DNA from: Candidatus Saccharimonadota bacterium
Lineage (GTDB): Bacteria; Patescibacteriota; Saccharimonadia; Saccharimonadales; Saccharimonadaceae
DNA length: 64,000 bases
NCBI GenBank assembly: GCA_017511865.1
Contig: JAFWIQ010000010.1
Location: forward strand, 1 to 64,000
Direction of reading: 5' to 3'
This document shows positions 8,379-17,440 of the stretch, one piece after another (position 1 is the first letter of the stretch; each line of letters starts with the position of its first letter). The translations under genes were made by a program, and so were the position numbers. The notes beneath the pieces were generated by a model, which worked only from the letters and a program-made list of their open reading frames with translations, had not been told where the DNA came from and made no database searches.

Positions 8379-11300
8379 TTAAGATTCTTGTTGTGCTGCT
8401 TTTGCAAAGTCACTTGCCGTTAATGTGCCGCTTTGACTCTTGGTCTCACCCGTAATTTGTTGTTTAGACGCAGCCGCATCTGCTTGCTTTTGAGCAGTTT
8501 CACCCGTTGCGGCGTCTTTCTCAACTTGTCTTGTAACTATATTGGCGGACTCCTGCGTTCTGGTGGCGGCAGCGGTGGCGTTTTCCTCAGCCCTATCAGC
8601 TCTACCGCGAGCAGCGTCTTCGACTGCTTTATCTTCTGGACTTAAGCTATCATATTCTTTTTCCTGGACCACGCGACGCTCTTCCGCTATGCCCCTGGCT
8701 TCTTGCTCAGATATAGCTTGATCCTTGGCTGTTTTGGCAGCCTGTTCAGCAGCTCTAGTGTCACTAGAGGCCTGTCGCTCTACGGATTGCCTATTGATAG
8801 CTTCTTCGATTTCGTGATCTGCCTCGGTACTTGCTTTAGATTGATCTACATCCATTGGCGTGGCATCACCGGCGTATTTAATCTCTGCCTCTACATTCTT
8901 TGGCGTGTGGTTATCGGGTGGATTATCGGGTGGATTATCGGGTGGATTATCGGGTGGATTATCGCTACTACCACCGCCGCTGATGCCGCCACCGCCATCT
9001 TCTTCGACGGGATCATTACTATCATCGCCGCCACCTTCTTCGATGGGATCATTATTACCATCATCGCCGCCACCTTCTTCGATAATACCGCCACCGTTGG
9101 TGGTATCTTCTGGCGGAACGAAGACCGACCTGACCCTGTTTATAATCGCCTTGATTCCTTTTTGGTCGCAAAGTGGCATGTCATAAACTACGCCGCCTTC
9201 AACCCCGTATTTACGGCACCACCAGCCCCTGTTGCCTACCGGATTGCCATTGGCGTCTCTCGGAATAATACCAACTCTGTGAGTATTGGCACGAACCGTG
9301 TCAAGGTCTCCGTTGGAGTTTGCGTATGTAGAAGTCCTGTTGCTAATTTCGGAAACTTCAAAACTACCACCTTGCATAACTCTTTGCATTTCGTTGATAG
9401 TTGCGTTTACTAACTTGTCATAGTATGCTGCGTTTTCTGGTAATTTAAGGTTTTCCAGTAAGGTATTTAAGTCGGTTTCACTGTCTACTATGCCATCGGC
9501 GATTCCCCATCCGATTAGTGTTTCTCTAGGAATGATTCCCGCCAAACGATCTGGCTCTAACAATCCATAATTTGATGCATTTTGACCCAACATGTACGGA
9601 TCGGTACCGGTTCTTACCAACATTTGCTGGAAGTAGCTGGCCTGTTCCTCTGGGCTCATTATTCCATCGCCGTCAAGATCCCAGTGAATTGGCGTGCCAA
9701 GGAAGGATCTTCCTTCTATGAATGGGGTGTTTCTAAACGAGTCGTATTCTGGATGGTAACCGCCACTATAGTCTAGCTCTGCAACTTTTGCCCCACCAGC
9801 AAGAGTTACCGCTTCTGTATTTCCATCGATATCATTGACGGTAAAGGTGGCCGGAAGGCGGTCATTGATGCCGTTGTAGATTTCACTCAAATTACTGATT
9901 TGTTGGTTGGAGGCATTGACGGCAAATTGGCTAAGCCTCTCTCCGTTATTCATATCTACTGCAGTAAATGCATAACCTTGGCTATCAGAAGCCGCAGAAA
10001 TCATAGTTGATGCGTCTGCTCTTTCGCCTAGTACTGTGGCATATGAAATCATAGTATTGCCTTGCATTTCGCCTATACGTACAGTGCCAATAAAACGAGC
10101 GGTACCGCCATTGCCGACATCGTGAGTGTCTAGAACGTCAGCTGGAAGTCTGACTTTACCGTTTTCAATGGTAAATTCTAGAGCCTGACCAGGACCATTG
10201 TCTCCATCCAAGTCAATATATAACTTTGCGCCATCCGGTATGCCTCCTCCGTTTAGTCCCCAAACTGGAACTTCGTAAGTATCCATACCATCACCAGCTA
10301 CAACCGTTGGGCTACCAAAACCTACTCTAAGTGCGCTTTTACTCCAGTCTACCCCGCCAGAATTATCCACGGTATTCCCGGCTTTCTCTAAATAATCACT
10401 GACTCTTATTTCGCCATATCGACTTGCATCAATTGATTCCCTTTGCAAATCAATATTATATTTATCCGCAAGCTCTGCTCGTAAATTGTCGCAGGCTTCG
10501 TCGTCTGTTAAGTCCACATTCTCGCCAAATATCGTGTCTGGGGTACCGTCACCATTGCTATCTATAAGAATACTAATCTTACCATCTGGTCCTGAATCAA
10601 TAAGTACAGCTCCGGAAGACGTGGATGGCGCTCCTTCGCCGAGTGGCTCTATGCCTTCTACATAAGGAAGATTGTCTCCAGCGGGAGATTCTAGTCCTTC
10701 TACGGTCGGGATATTTGTATTGTGAATACCAAAAATACCGTTGCTGGGGGAAATTTTTTCAATTAAATTACCGATGCCAGTGCCTTGCAGGATGTTGGGA
10801 AGAAAGCTAGAAAAGCCAGCAAGGGCACCGCCGATACTAGCGCCTTTAAACGCTGCGAGCCCTACTTCTTTTCTTTGATTTTTCTTTACTTCGTTAATCT
10901 CTTCGTCAAGCTTTCCTTCGTGTTTTTCTGTCTCGTTTTTTATTTCATCATTGAGCTTTTTGGCTCTTTCTGGATCGGTGTTACGCATAGCGCGTTTCAG
11001 CTCATTAATCGCCTCAAACATTTCACACTTTTGTTGTTCAATACTATTGCGCCCCTTATAACCGATGAGCTGAATTCTTTTCTCATTTTGTATTTTATTG
11101 CGAGCTCTGATTTCGGCAATTTTCCAAAGAGCGTTCTCATATTGCTTATTTATATCAATAGCCTTACCATTTTCATCAACAGATTTAAGTTTGCCGTCCT
11201 CACCAATTAGACTCCTCATGTGTTGAGCTATTTTTTCGGAATTAAGGATACTGTATTGATTCATCCCGTTCTTTTTATTTACGCCGGCGTTGACAAATAA

Positions 11301-12617
11301 ATCAGCACTATCATCAACACTAGTGGCACGCTCAATATTTTTTCTTCGTTGAATATTTTTTTCTCTATCTGCAGCAATGATGCCACCAGCGGCAGCAGCG
11401 ATAGCGGCTCCAACAAGACCAGGGGCACCGGCAAATATTGCGCCGGCGGCCGCTTTTTTGCTTATTGCCCTTATGACAGGTATAGCAATTGCAGCTGCGA
11501 CACCGGCGATGAGGCCGTATCTCAGAGTGGCATTATCTCTTAAATCTGCACACACTTCCTTGGCGGCAAGACCAACCGAGACCGTGGCATTGCTGATTGA
11601 AATGGTTTGATCTAGATATTTATCTATAGCCCTAAGAGCATTCTGGTGCTCTTCCTTGGCCATTTCTTCACTAAGCGTGCCAGCAAGATTTTCGGCAATA
11701 TTGTCAGCTATTTTTCCGTAATTGTTGTTCTGTCCATTGCTGTCTATTGCAGATATTTCTCTTAGGAATTTTTCTCTTAATTCTTTTAGTGTCTTGTCGT
11801 CAGGATTTTTTGTCTTTACGATTTCTTCTGTGTATTCAGCTATAGCCCTACGTTTTTTCTCTTCACTCGTAAGGTCTTCATATTTTTTGTTCCTTACGTT
11901 AGCAAAAGAGGATGAACCGAGTCGTTCCACTTTTACATCGGTATCTTCGTTGTCTTCGCCTGCACTAGCAGCCGCTTCGGCACGACCAACTAAAGCATTG
12001 ATAAGGTCATCACCCTCACCTTTATCTAATCTAGCTTTTACTCTCTCGTTAATATCATTTTGATTGATGTCTTTTATTTTAACTTTCGTATTACCACCAG
12101 CATTTTCTTGACCACTAGCTTCTGGATTGAACATATTGCCAAATTCTTCAATGGCGATTGCTCCGGCAGCAATATTTCCATTGTTGGCTTTGATGGCTGC
12201 TTTTGTAGCTTTTCTATAAGCAGCCAGCATCCTGGTGCTCTTGACAGATAATTTAAAGGATCCGAGTATGGTAGGAAATTTTTTGGCTAGGCGCTGGGCA
12301 ATGTTCCCTTTTTCTATATATTCCTTGTATTCCTCAAGGCTCATGCCTTTCTTCTTGGCGAGTTCGGCATCTCTTTTGGCTTCTTCTCCTTCTCTCCACT
12401 CTTTTGTGGCGCCCGAAATAAGACCATGGACATATTTTTTCTTACTTTCTTCGTCTAGGGTTACTGATGTTAGCGCCATTGATTCTAGTGAAGACTTGCC
12501 GGCTTTTTCGAATCGTTTGCGTGCGGTAGCGGCATCAACTAATTTGCTGTACGCATCCTCGATTGCACCTTCGGTTGCTCCGTTGTTGTTTTGCTGTTTT
12601 GGAATTTCGTTAGGCAT
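8379..12617 (-). CDS. Giant 1412-aa protein, unknown function
   Basis: No family recognised. There is no N-terminal signal peptide. Residues 1-350 are charged and helical. Hydrophobic stretches near 357-419 and 585-620 look like membrane segments. The middle is beta-rich with calcium-loop-like DxDxDG motifs (DSNGDGTPDTIF; DLDGDGIMSPEEQ near 980). Residues 1180-1240 are low-complexity, with EEGGGDD and PPDN repeats, and the end is an Ala/Gln/Glu-rich coiled region. It starts on the base after the stop of the 143-aa gene and is followed 21 bases later by the LPNTG protein. A membrane-spanning envelope protein that works with its neighbours is inference. Confidence 0.8.
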   Translation of the reverse strand: MPNEIPKQQNNNGATEGAIEDAYSKLVDAATARKRFEKAGKSSLESMALTSVTLDEESKKKYVHGLISGATKEWREGEEAKRDAELAKKKGMSLEEYKEYIEKGNIAQRLAKKFPTILGSFKLSVKSTRMLAAYRKATKAAIKANNGNIAAGAIAIEEFGNMFNPEASGQENAGGNTKVKIKDINQNDINERVKARLDKGEGDDLINALVGRAEAAASAGEDNEDTDVKVERLGSSSFANVRNKKYEDLTSEEKKRRAIAEYTEEIVKTKNPDDKTLKELREKFLREISAIDSNGQNNNYGKIADNIAENLAGTLSEEMAKEEHQNALRAIDKYLDQTISISNATVSVGLAAKEVCADLRDNATLRYGLIAGVAAAIAIPVIRAISKKAAAGAIFAGAPGLVGAAIAAAAGGIIAADREKNIQRRKNIERATSVDDSADLFVNAGVNKKNGMNQYSILNSEKIAQHMRSLIGEDGKLKSVDENGKAIDINKQYENALWKIAEIRARNKIQNEKRIQLIGYKGRNSIEQQKCEMFEAINELKRAMRNTDPERAKKLNDEIKNETEKHEGKLDEEINEVKKNQRKEVGLAAFKGASIGGALAGFSSFLPNILQGTGIGNLIEKISPSNGIFGIHNTNIPTVEGLESPAGDNLPYVEGIEPLGEGAPSTSSGAVLIDSGPDGKISILIDSNGDGTPDTIFGENVDLTDDEACDNLRAELADKYNIDLQRESIDASRYGEIRVSDYLEKAGNTVDNSGGVDWSKSALRVGFGSPTVVAGDGMDTYEVPVWGLNGGGIPDGAKLYIDLDGDNGPGQALEFTIENGKVRLPADVLDTHDVGNGGTARFIGTVRIGEMQGNTMISYATVLGERADASTMISAASDSQGYAFTAVDMNNGERLSQFAVNASNQQISNLSEIYNGINDRLPATFTVNDIDGNTEAVTLAGGAKVAELDYSGGYHPEYDSFRNTPFIEGRSFLGTPIHWDLDGDGIMSPEEQASYFQQMLVRTGTDPYMLGQNASNYGLLEPDRLAGIIPRETLIGWGIADGIVDSETDLNTLLENLKLPENAAYYDKLVNATINEMQRVMQGGSFEVSEISNRTSTYANSNGDLDTVRANTHRVGIIPRDANGNPVGNRGWWCRKYGVEGGVVYDMPLCDQKGIKAIINRVRSVFVPPEDTTNGGGIIEEGGGDDGNNDPIEEGGGDDSNDPVEEDGGGGISGGGSSDNPPDNPPDNPPDNPPDNHTPKNVEAEIKYAGDATPMDVDQSKASTEADHEIEEAINRQSVERQASSDTRAAEQAAKTAKDQAISEQEARGIAEERRVVQEKEYDSLSPEDKAVEDAARGRADRAEENATAAATRTQESANIVTRQVEKDAATGETAQKQADAAASKQQITGETKSQSGTLTASDFAKAAQQES
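8909..9085 (-). repeat. Two in-frame tandem repeat blocks
   Basis: At 8909-8964 a 12-bp unit (GATTATCGGGTG on plus) recurs four to five times and encodes PPDN repeats. At about 8990-9085 a 33-36 bp unit recurs three times and encodes EEGGGDDxNDP. Both sit in the C-terminal linker of the 1412-aa protein. Copy number can change there without breaking the frame. Confidence 0.85.
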
Positions 12618-13049
12618 CTAGACCTCCGCGTTTTCATTAGGTCCAAGATAAATGTTTTGAAACTTTTCTAAAGCGTCTGCAGTGATTTGAGGAACGTCTA
12701 CTCCTGATTCTTGAATAACTTTGTTAATTTCTTCTATGGGGGCGTTGTTGTTCGACAATTGTTCAATTGTATTTAGCTTGTCGCTGGGCAATGCCTCCAA
12801 TATTGATCTATTAATGAAGACTGTCATTCTTTCTACTAGGTCATGTATCATGTCTGTCTTGGTTTCATCGTCCATTTCACCTAAGTTTTTCTCGGCAAGG
12901 AGTCCAGCAGCGAGAGCTTCGAGGAATTCTTCGTTGGACATATTTTCTAACGCCTTAAAATCGATGTCAGATTGTGAATTTGCAGTTGGCTGAGTCGTGG
13001 CTACTGGTTGAGCTTGGCTCTGAGTGCTATCATTAATATTTTGATCCAT
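12618..13049 (-). CDS. 143-aa acidic helical protein, DUF5663-like
   Basis: After a Gln/Thr-rich N-terminus the protein is all helical. One segment runs from about residue 60 (DDETKTDMIHDLVERMTVFI) to 100 (ALPSDKLNTIEQL). This layout resembles the DUF5663-type helical domains found in Patescibacteria; the match is by eye and modest. No signal peptide. It is the first gene of the operon leading into the giant protein, with a TTGACG-N17-TAAACT promoter at 13109-13137. Its function is unknown. Confidence 0.7.
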   Translation of the reverse strand: MDQNINDSTQSQAQPVATTQPTANSQSDIDFKALENMSNEEFLEALAAGLLAEKNLGEMDDETKTDMIHDLVERMTVFINRSILEALPSDKLNTIEQLSNNNAPIEEINKVIQESGVDVPQITADALEKFQNIYLGPNENAEV

Positions 13050-13108
13050 TGTATTATGACCCTTTCTTTTTTTTGGTAGTGATTATGTATTGACCTTTTC
13101 TTATTTTC

Positions 13109-13137
13109 AGTTTAGCACTAGCTTTATTCCACGTCAA
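13109..13137 (-). promoter_or_regulatory. Promoter of the giant-protein operon
   Basis: TTGACG, 17 bases, TAAACT on the minus strand, with about 60 bases of leader before the ATG at 13049. Confidence 0.65.
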
Positions 13138-13185
13138 GATTATTTTCGTGTCTGAATTGTTTACTACGCGATTTGATGACATACT

Positions 13186-13213
13186 AAAAAACCGAACTAA
13201 ATGTTCGGTTTTT
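13186..13213. terminator. Rho-independent terminator
   Basis: Perfect stem AAAAAACCGAAC / GTTCGGTTTTTT with loop TAAAT. T-runs on both strands allow it to work in both directions. It ends the 40-aa/76-aa small-gene unit. Confidence 0.85.
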
Positions 13214-13232
13214 GTGGTTTTTGGGTGTTTCC

Positions 13233-13355
13233 TTAAAGGAAACTTATAAGTAATAAAGCTAGTTCGTAAATTGTTTGGAATTTGAGGATATTTACGGGGT
13301 TGTATTTTACATCGGTTGCCATCCTTTCTATTAAAGTTGATATTTTTTCACTCAT
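13233..13355 (-). CDS. 40-aa small protein
   Basis: ATG at 13353-13355, stop at 13233-13235. It begins MSEKISTLIERMATDVKYNP and ends in a hydrophobic stretch (ELALLLISFL). An AAAGGAG lies 11-12 bases before the ATG. It follows the 76-aa gene by 33 bases and is closed by the terminator at 13186-13213, so the two form one transcript. Family unknown; the hydrophobic tail could be membrane-active or a docking helix. Confidence 0.6.
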   Translation of the reverse strand: MSEKISTLIERMATDVKYNPVNILKFQTIYELALLLISFL

Positions 13356-13388
13356 TTTATAAGGTACTCCTTTCGAAAAACGTTTTTG

Positions 13389-13619
13389 TTAAGCAACCAA
13401 CTTGTCTTCACGGTTAAATATTGCTACGTGTCCGATTCTTTTATTCTTATAATCTAAAGTAGAGTCTTTTGCTTCTGGTTTTTTGATTAATTTGTACGCA
13501 ATTTCTCCCTCCTCGCTTTTGCCATATAATTGGTAATCAAAATTAGAAGTATCTACATCATCTTCCCAACTAGAATCGACTACTTCTTTTGGGAGTTCTA
13601 AAGTCGCTATTTTTGTCAT
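13389..13619 (-). CDS. 76-aa small protein, unknown
   Basis: An acidic protein (begins MTKIATLELPKEVVDSSWED) with no membrane segment or Cys. The start has an AAAGGAA site, and a near-consensus TTGACA-N17-TACACT promoter lies upstream. With the 40-aa gene behind it, it makes a two-gene unit of small-acidic plus hydrophobic-tail type. The arrangement is reminiscent of toxin-antitoxin or peptide-immunity pairs, but no family match supports either. Confidence 0.65.
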   Translation of the reverse strand: MTKIATLELPKEVVDSSWEDDVDTSNFDYQLYGKSEEGEIAYKLIKKPEAKDSTLDYKNKRIGHVAIFNREDKLVA

Positions 13620-13701
13620 TTCGTTTTTCCTTTTTTGTTTTTGTGATTTTTATTTTTGTTTTGTTTGTTAGAATTTTTATTTTATTTTCTAACTTGATTC
13701 T

Positions 13702-13730
13702 AGTGTAGCACACTTTAATGATTTTGTCAA
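13702..13730 (-). promoter_or_regulatory. Strong promoter of the small-gene unit
   Basis: TTGACA at 13725-13730, 17 bases, TACACT at 13702-13707, reading leftward into the 76-aa gene. Confidence 0.8.
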
Positions 13731-13770
13731 TAGTGTTTATGCTAAAAAATACTAATATTGTCAAATTAAC

Positions 13771-13941
13771 AGATATAAATACGTTCTAATTTGAGCGAAT
13801 CCGCAGGCTCCAACAGTCAAAAATACAACAATTACAAATCCGAGTCCGAAACTGATAATTTCGATGAGGATTTGACTAATTGTTGTATTCTTTGACGATT
13901 GCGAGCCGAGGGCTAGCAAGAATTAGAACGTATTTATATCT
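13771..13941. repeat. 171-bp long palindromic element at the 3' end of ileS
   Basis: Outer arms 13771-13791 and 13921-13941 are perfect 21-bp inverted copies and include the last ileS codons and stop (13934-13936). Inner arms near 13817-13835 and 13879-13898 (around TACAACAATTA / TAATTGTTGTA) also pair. The layout is the same as the element behind rplU: a local gene end duplicated in inverted orientation around an internal palindrome. Confidence 0.9.
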
Positions 13942-16900
13942 TTTCTAGTGAGATTGTGATATTTTCGCCGTTGATTTTGGCGATTTCGTCGTGGGAATAA
14001 TTACCAGACTGGTTTATTTCGCTGGCTCTGACCTCAGTCTTGATAAGATCAAGGTAATTCTTGGGCGGCTGAGTCGAAAGTGAAAGCTTGATTTCGTCGC
14101 CAGGGGCAAGGCCGGCATGCTTGCGAGCAGATTGAATGGCACGAATCAATTCGCGCGCAGTTCCCTCTTCTAGTAATTCTGGGGTGAGGTTTTTATCTAA
14201 GGTAAGTTCCTTGCCGTTTTTGACCGTTTTGACATTAACCTCTTCGGCAATGATTTGCTCATAAAAATCATCTAGCTTTTCGCCATCATATATAAGTTTG
14301 CTAAGGGGTTGACGAATTTTGATTTGCTCCTCGGTGTCGGATTTTTGCATCCTGAGAGCCAAAGCATCCGTGATAATCTGACGAGTGCGAGACATTTGGT
14401 CTAGGATTTCGGTGTCGATAAGACCAGCTCTTGGCCAATCTAATAGATGGACGGACTCGTTTTTGCCAGTCATTTTTTGATATAGCTCTTCGGCGAGAAA
14501 TGGGGTAAATGGGGCAAGAAGCCTAGAAAGATATATCAATACATAATACAGCGTAGCAAAGGCCTGTTTTTGGTCATCCTCGTTGGCGTTTTTACTGAAG
14601 CGACGGCGAGAGCGACGAACAAACCAGTTGGAGAGATCGTCCACAAAAGGCAAGACGCCCTCTAGGGCTTTTGGAAGATTATACTCCTCCATGCCAGTCG
14701 TGATTTCGTCCCTGAGTTGGTAGATGCGAGAAAGAATCCAGGAGTCTAGAGGCGATGAGCTCAAAAAGCTTCTTTCTCGGGACGGGTCGCTCGCGCCCGT
14801 CGTTACGGGGCTCGCGCCCTCATTCTCGGTCGTAACCTCCGAAAGCCCTCGACAAGAAGCTTTTTCGAGCTCATCCGAGTCTATACTTTCTACCTCGGCA
14901 TAGGTTGTGAAAAAGTCGTAAACGTTCCAGATCATGGTAAGCTTGCGGTTGACATCGGAAACGTCTTTATCTAGCATAGCAAAATCTTCGCCAGACATGA
15001 CTGGTGAGCTAAGGAGCAAAAACCTATAGGCATCGGCGGAATATTGATCCATGAGTTCATTTGGATCAGTGAAGTTGCCGAGAGATTTGCTCATTTTGCG
15101 ACCATCATTACCGGCCAAGGTACCCGTAGTGATGACATTTTTGTAGGCATTTTTGGGGCCGTTTTTGGCTTTATTACCAAATGCACCAATACTGGCGAGA
15201 GCAGTATTTACGGCGTGAACATAATAGAACCAAGCGCGGACCTGGCCAACATATTCAACGATGAAATCGGCGGGGTAATTTTGTTCAAATTTTTCCTTGT
15301 TTTCAAAAGGATAATGGAGCTGTGCGAAAGGCATAGATCCAGACTCAAACCAACAATCTAAGACTTTTTCAATACGAGTGAAGTGCTCACCGTTGATGTC
15401 GAATTCTATTTCGTCCACCCATGGGCGATGATAGTCATCTAACTCTTTGCCGGAAAGCTCTTTGAGTTCTTGATAAGAACCTACAACTTTGACGGAGCCT
15501 TTGTCGCCCTTCCAAACTGGCATGGCAGTAGCCCAAAAGCGATCGCGGCTAAGGTTCCAGTCTGGGGCTTGTTCGATATTTTTGGCAAAACGACCATGCT
15601 TAAGATAAGCTGGAAACCAGTTGATATTTTCGTTTTCTTCTAGCATCATTTGTTTTTGACCGTCAATATCAAAGAACCAAGATGGAAAGGCACGATAAAT
15701 GATGCGCTCTTTGGAACGAGGATTGAATGGGTACTCGTGCTGGATGTAATCTATTTTATAAACAATTCCCTTTTCTTCGAGGCATTTGGCAATAAATTTG
15801 TTGCCAGCCCAAACCTGAATACCGCGATTATCGGTGTCGCGAATTCCTAATTCATATAACACTTTTGCCATTTCGGGCAAGTAATAGCCGTTCTCGTCTA
15901 GAACATCTGCAAAATCAACTTCATATTTGTTTGAAAGAGCATAATCATCTTCGCCATAGGCTGGGGCAATATGTACAATGCCAGTCCCATCCTCGGCAGA
16001 AACAAAATCGGCCGAGAGTACGGTGTAAGTATCTTTGCGTTGAACCGTACCTTTATCGCCACGAAGACCAAGGTCATATAAACCATCAGCTACTTCTATG
16101 ATTGGCTCGTATTTTTTGCCTACTAAAGCTGAGCCCTTGAAGGCTTTTTCGGGTTTTTTGCTATCGAACAACACCTTGCCGCGTTCTAAAGCGACGATTA
16201 ATTTTTCGCCATCTATATTATAAACACCGTAGTCTAATTTTGAGTTCACAGCGAGAGCCATATTGGCTGGTAGGGTCCAAGGGGTAGTAGTCCAGGCTAA
16301 AAAATAGATAGGAGAATTCGAGATATTGCTCTTTCGGGACGGGTCACTTCGGCCCGTCGTCACGGGCGAAGCGCCCTGCTTCTCGGCCGTAGCCTCCGAA
16401 TGCCCCTCAAGAGCAATATCCTCGAATTCTCCTGCCTTTAGCCTAAACTTAACGTAGGCTGAGGGGTCGGTTACTTTTTGGTAGGCGTCATTATCCATGG
16501 TAACTTCAGCTTTACTGACTGGAGTAGCGAACTTAGTGTCGTACATGAGGACTTTGCGACCTTCATAGATTTTGCCTGCGTCATAGAGTTCTTTAAAAGC
16601 CCACCAGACAGATTCCATAAAGTCTTTATCCATAGTGCGATAGGCGTGGTCAAAATCTACCCAGCGACCAACGCGGTCGATAGTAGAGTGCCAGGTTTCG
16701 GAATTGGCCACCATGGATTCGCGAGCCTTGGTAATATATTCTTCAAGACTCCATTTGGTGCCAATATCGCGGCGATCGGTAATACCAAGTTGTTTTTCAA
16801 CAAAATTTTCAGCAGGGAGACCATGGCAATCCCACCCCCATCTGCGTTCCACACGATAACCATTCATGGTCCAAAAGCGCGGGACTGCATCCTTGACGAT

Positions 16901-17086
16901 GCTAGAGAGGAGCGTACCATGATGAGGATTGCCGGTAATAAACGGTGGACCATCATAAAAAACATACGATTTGTCTTCTGGGCGATTTTCAATAGACTGT
17001 TCAAAGATTTTGTTTTCTTTCCACCACTTGGCGATGGCTTTTTCGTATTCTACAGTTTTTCTTCTTTGACCAGTTTGATATTTCAT
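13934..17086 (-). CDS. ileS: Isoleucyl-tRNA synthetase with two palindromic inserts
   Basis: 1050 aa, class I synthetase charging tRNA-Ile. It has the HIGH-type motif (GNPHHGTLLSS, near residue 54), the CP1 editing domain (FLAWTTTPWTLPAN), KMSKS as GRKMSKSLGNF, and the anticodon-binding C-terminus. Two extra peptides interrupt it: residues about 214-264 before the editing domain and about 737-777 before the anticodon domain. Both contain GASPVTTG.SDPSR, and both are encoded by palindromic DNA (16294-16444 and 14754-14875). They fall in inter-domain loops, so activity is probably kept. A strong AAAGGAGCC site precedes the ATG, and a T-box leader lies upstream. Confidence 0.97.
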   Translation of the reverse strand: MKYQTGQRRKTVEYEKAIAKWWKENKIFEQSIENRPEDKSYVFYDGPPFITGNPHHGTLLSSIVKDAVPRFWTMNGYRVERRWGWDCHGLPAENFVEKQLGITDRRDIGTKWSLEEYITKARESMVANSETWHSTIDRVGRWVDFDHAYRTMDKDFMESVWWAFKELYDAGKIYEGRKVLMYDTKFATPVSKAEVTMDNDAYQKVTDPSAYVKFRLKAGEFEDIALEGHSEATAEKQGASPVTTGRSDPSRKSNISNSPIYFLAWTTTPWTLPANMALAVNSKLDYGVYNIDGEKLIVALERGKVLFDSKKPEKAFKGSALVGKKYEPIIEVADGLYDLGLRGDKGTVQRKDTYTVLSADFVSAEDGTGIVHIAPAYGEDDYALSNKYEVDFADVLDENGYYLPEMAKVLYELGIRDTDNRGIQVWAGNKFIAKCLEEKGIVYKIDYIQHEYPFNPRSKERIIYRAFPSWFFDIDGQKQMMLEENENINWFPAYLKHGRFAKNIEQAPDWNLSRDRFWATAMPVWKGDKGSVKVVGSYQELKELSGKELDDYHRPWVDEIEFDINGEHFTRIEKVLDCWFESGSMPFAQLHYPFENKEKFEQNYPADFIVEYVGQVRAWFYYVHAVNTALASIGAFGNKAKNGPKNAYKNVITTGTLAGNDGRKMSKSLGNFTDPNELMDQYSADAYRFLLLSSPVMSGEDFAMLDKDVSDVNRKLTMIWNVYDFFTTYAEVESIDSDELEKASCRGLSEVTTENEGASPVTTGASDPSRERSFLSSSPLDSWILSRIYQLRDEITTGMEEYNLPKALEGVLPFVDDLSNWFVRRSRRRFSKNANEDDQKQAFATLYYVLIYLSRLLAPFTPFLAEELYQKMTGKNESVHLLDWPRAGLIDTEILDQMSRTRQIITDALALRMQKSDTEEQIKIRQPLSKLIYDGEKLDDFYEQIIAEEVNVKTVKNGKELTLDKNLTPELLEEGTARELIRAIQSARKHAGLAPGDEIKLSLSTQPPKNYLDLIKTEVRASEINQSGNYSHDEIAKINGENITISLEKI
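14754..14875. repeat. Palindromic element inside ileS, copy 1
   Basis: Outer arms 14754-14774 and 14854-14875 are inverted copies differing by one base. The GC-rich core includes 14787-14815, which is identical base for base to 45919-45947 in argS. In ileS the core reads ASPVTTGAS. The insert keeps the frame. Confidence 0.93.
16294..16444. repeat. Palindromic element inside ileS, copy 2
   Basis: Long inverted arms (16294-16333 against 16407-16444, with small bulges) surround a core related to copy 1. The core encodes GASPVTTGRSDPSR in the same frame as copy 1. The outer arms are unlike those of copy 1, i.e. locus-specific. Confidence 0.92.
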
Positions 17087-17103
17087 TTTGGCTCCTTTAT
17101 ATT

Positions 17104-17280
17104 AAAAAATCCAATGGTTTTGCCATTGGAACTCTCTTGGAGCGGTACCATCCAACTTCCGAGTTTTGACGCTCGGCGCTTAATTTGATCTCTTACGCGG
17201 ACTCACGAGCGGGTCTAATCGGGATTATTGATTCCCTTTCTTCCGCCAGCTTGCAGGTGATAGCTGCTCAAGCGCTTTTA
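17104..17280 (-). promoter_or_regulatory. T-box leader of ileS
   Basis: On the minus strand the leader carries GGATGGTACCGC, matching the T-box antiterminator core (GGGTGGNACCGCG). It is followed by a strong terminator hairpin (17104-17130, TCCAATGG-caaaa-CCATTGGA then TTTTTT). ATC triplets that could be the Ile specifier occur in GGGAATCAATAATCCC and in AGAGATCAAAT; which one is used is not decided here. In the family, uncharged tRNA-Ile binding favours the antiterminator and turns ileS on. Confidence 0.85.
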
Positions 17281-17283
17281 GTT

Positions 17284-17312
17284 AGTATAGCACAATTTGT
17301 GCGCTTTGTAAA
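17284..17312 (-). promoter_or_regulatory. ileS promoter
   Basis: TTTACA at 17307-17312, 17 bases, TATACT at 17284-17289, just upstream of the T-box. Bases 17313-17440 hold no gene that I can support. Confidence 0.75.
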
Positions 17313-17440
17313 AACAAGGCTATTTTTCGTAGTGAGCCCACGTGCGAAGGATGCGAACTATATGTTTTTCTTATCAACAGAATAGACAAGACGATGCGTG
17401 TTTGCTAGTAATGACAGTGGGCCCTAACTTTAGCTAGTGG

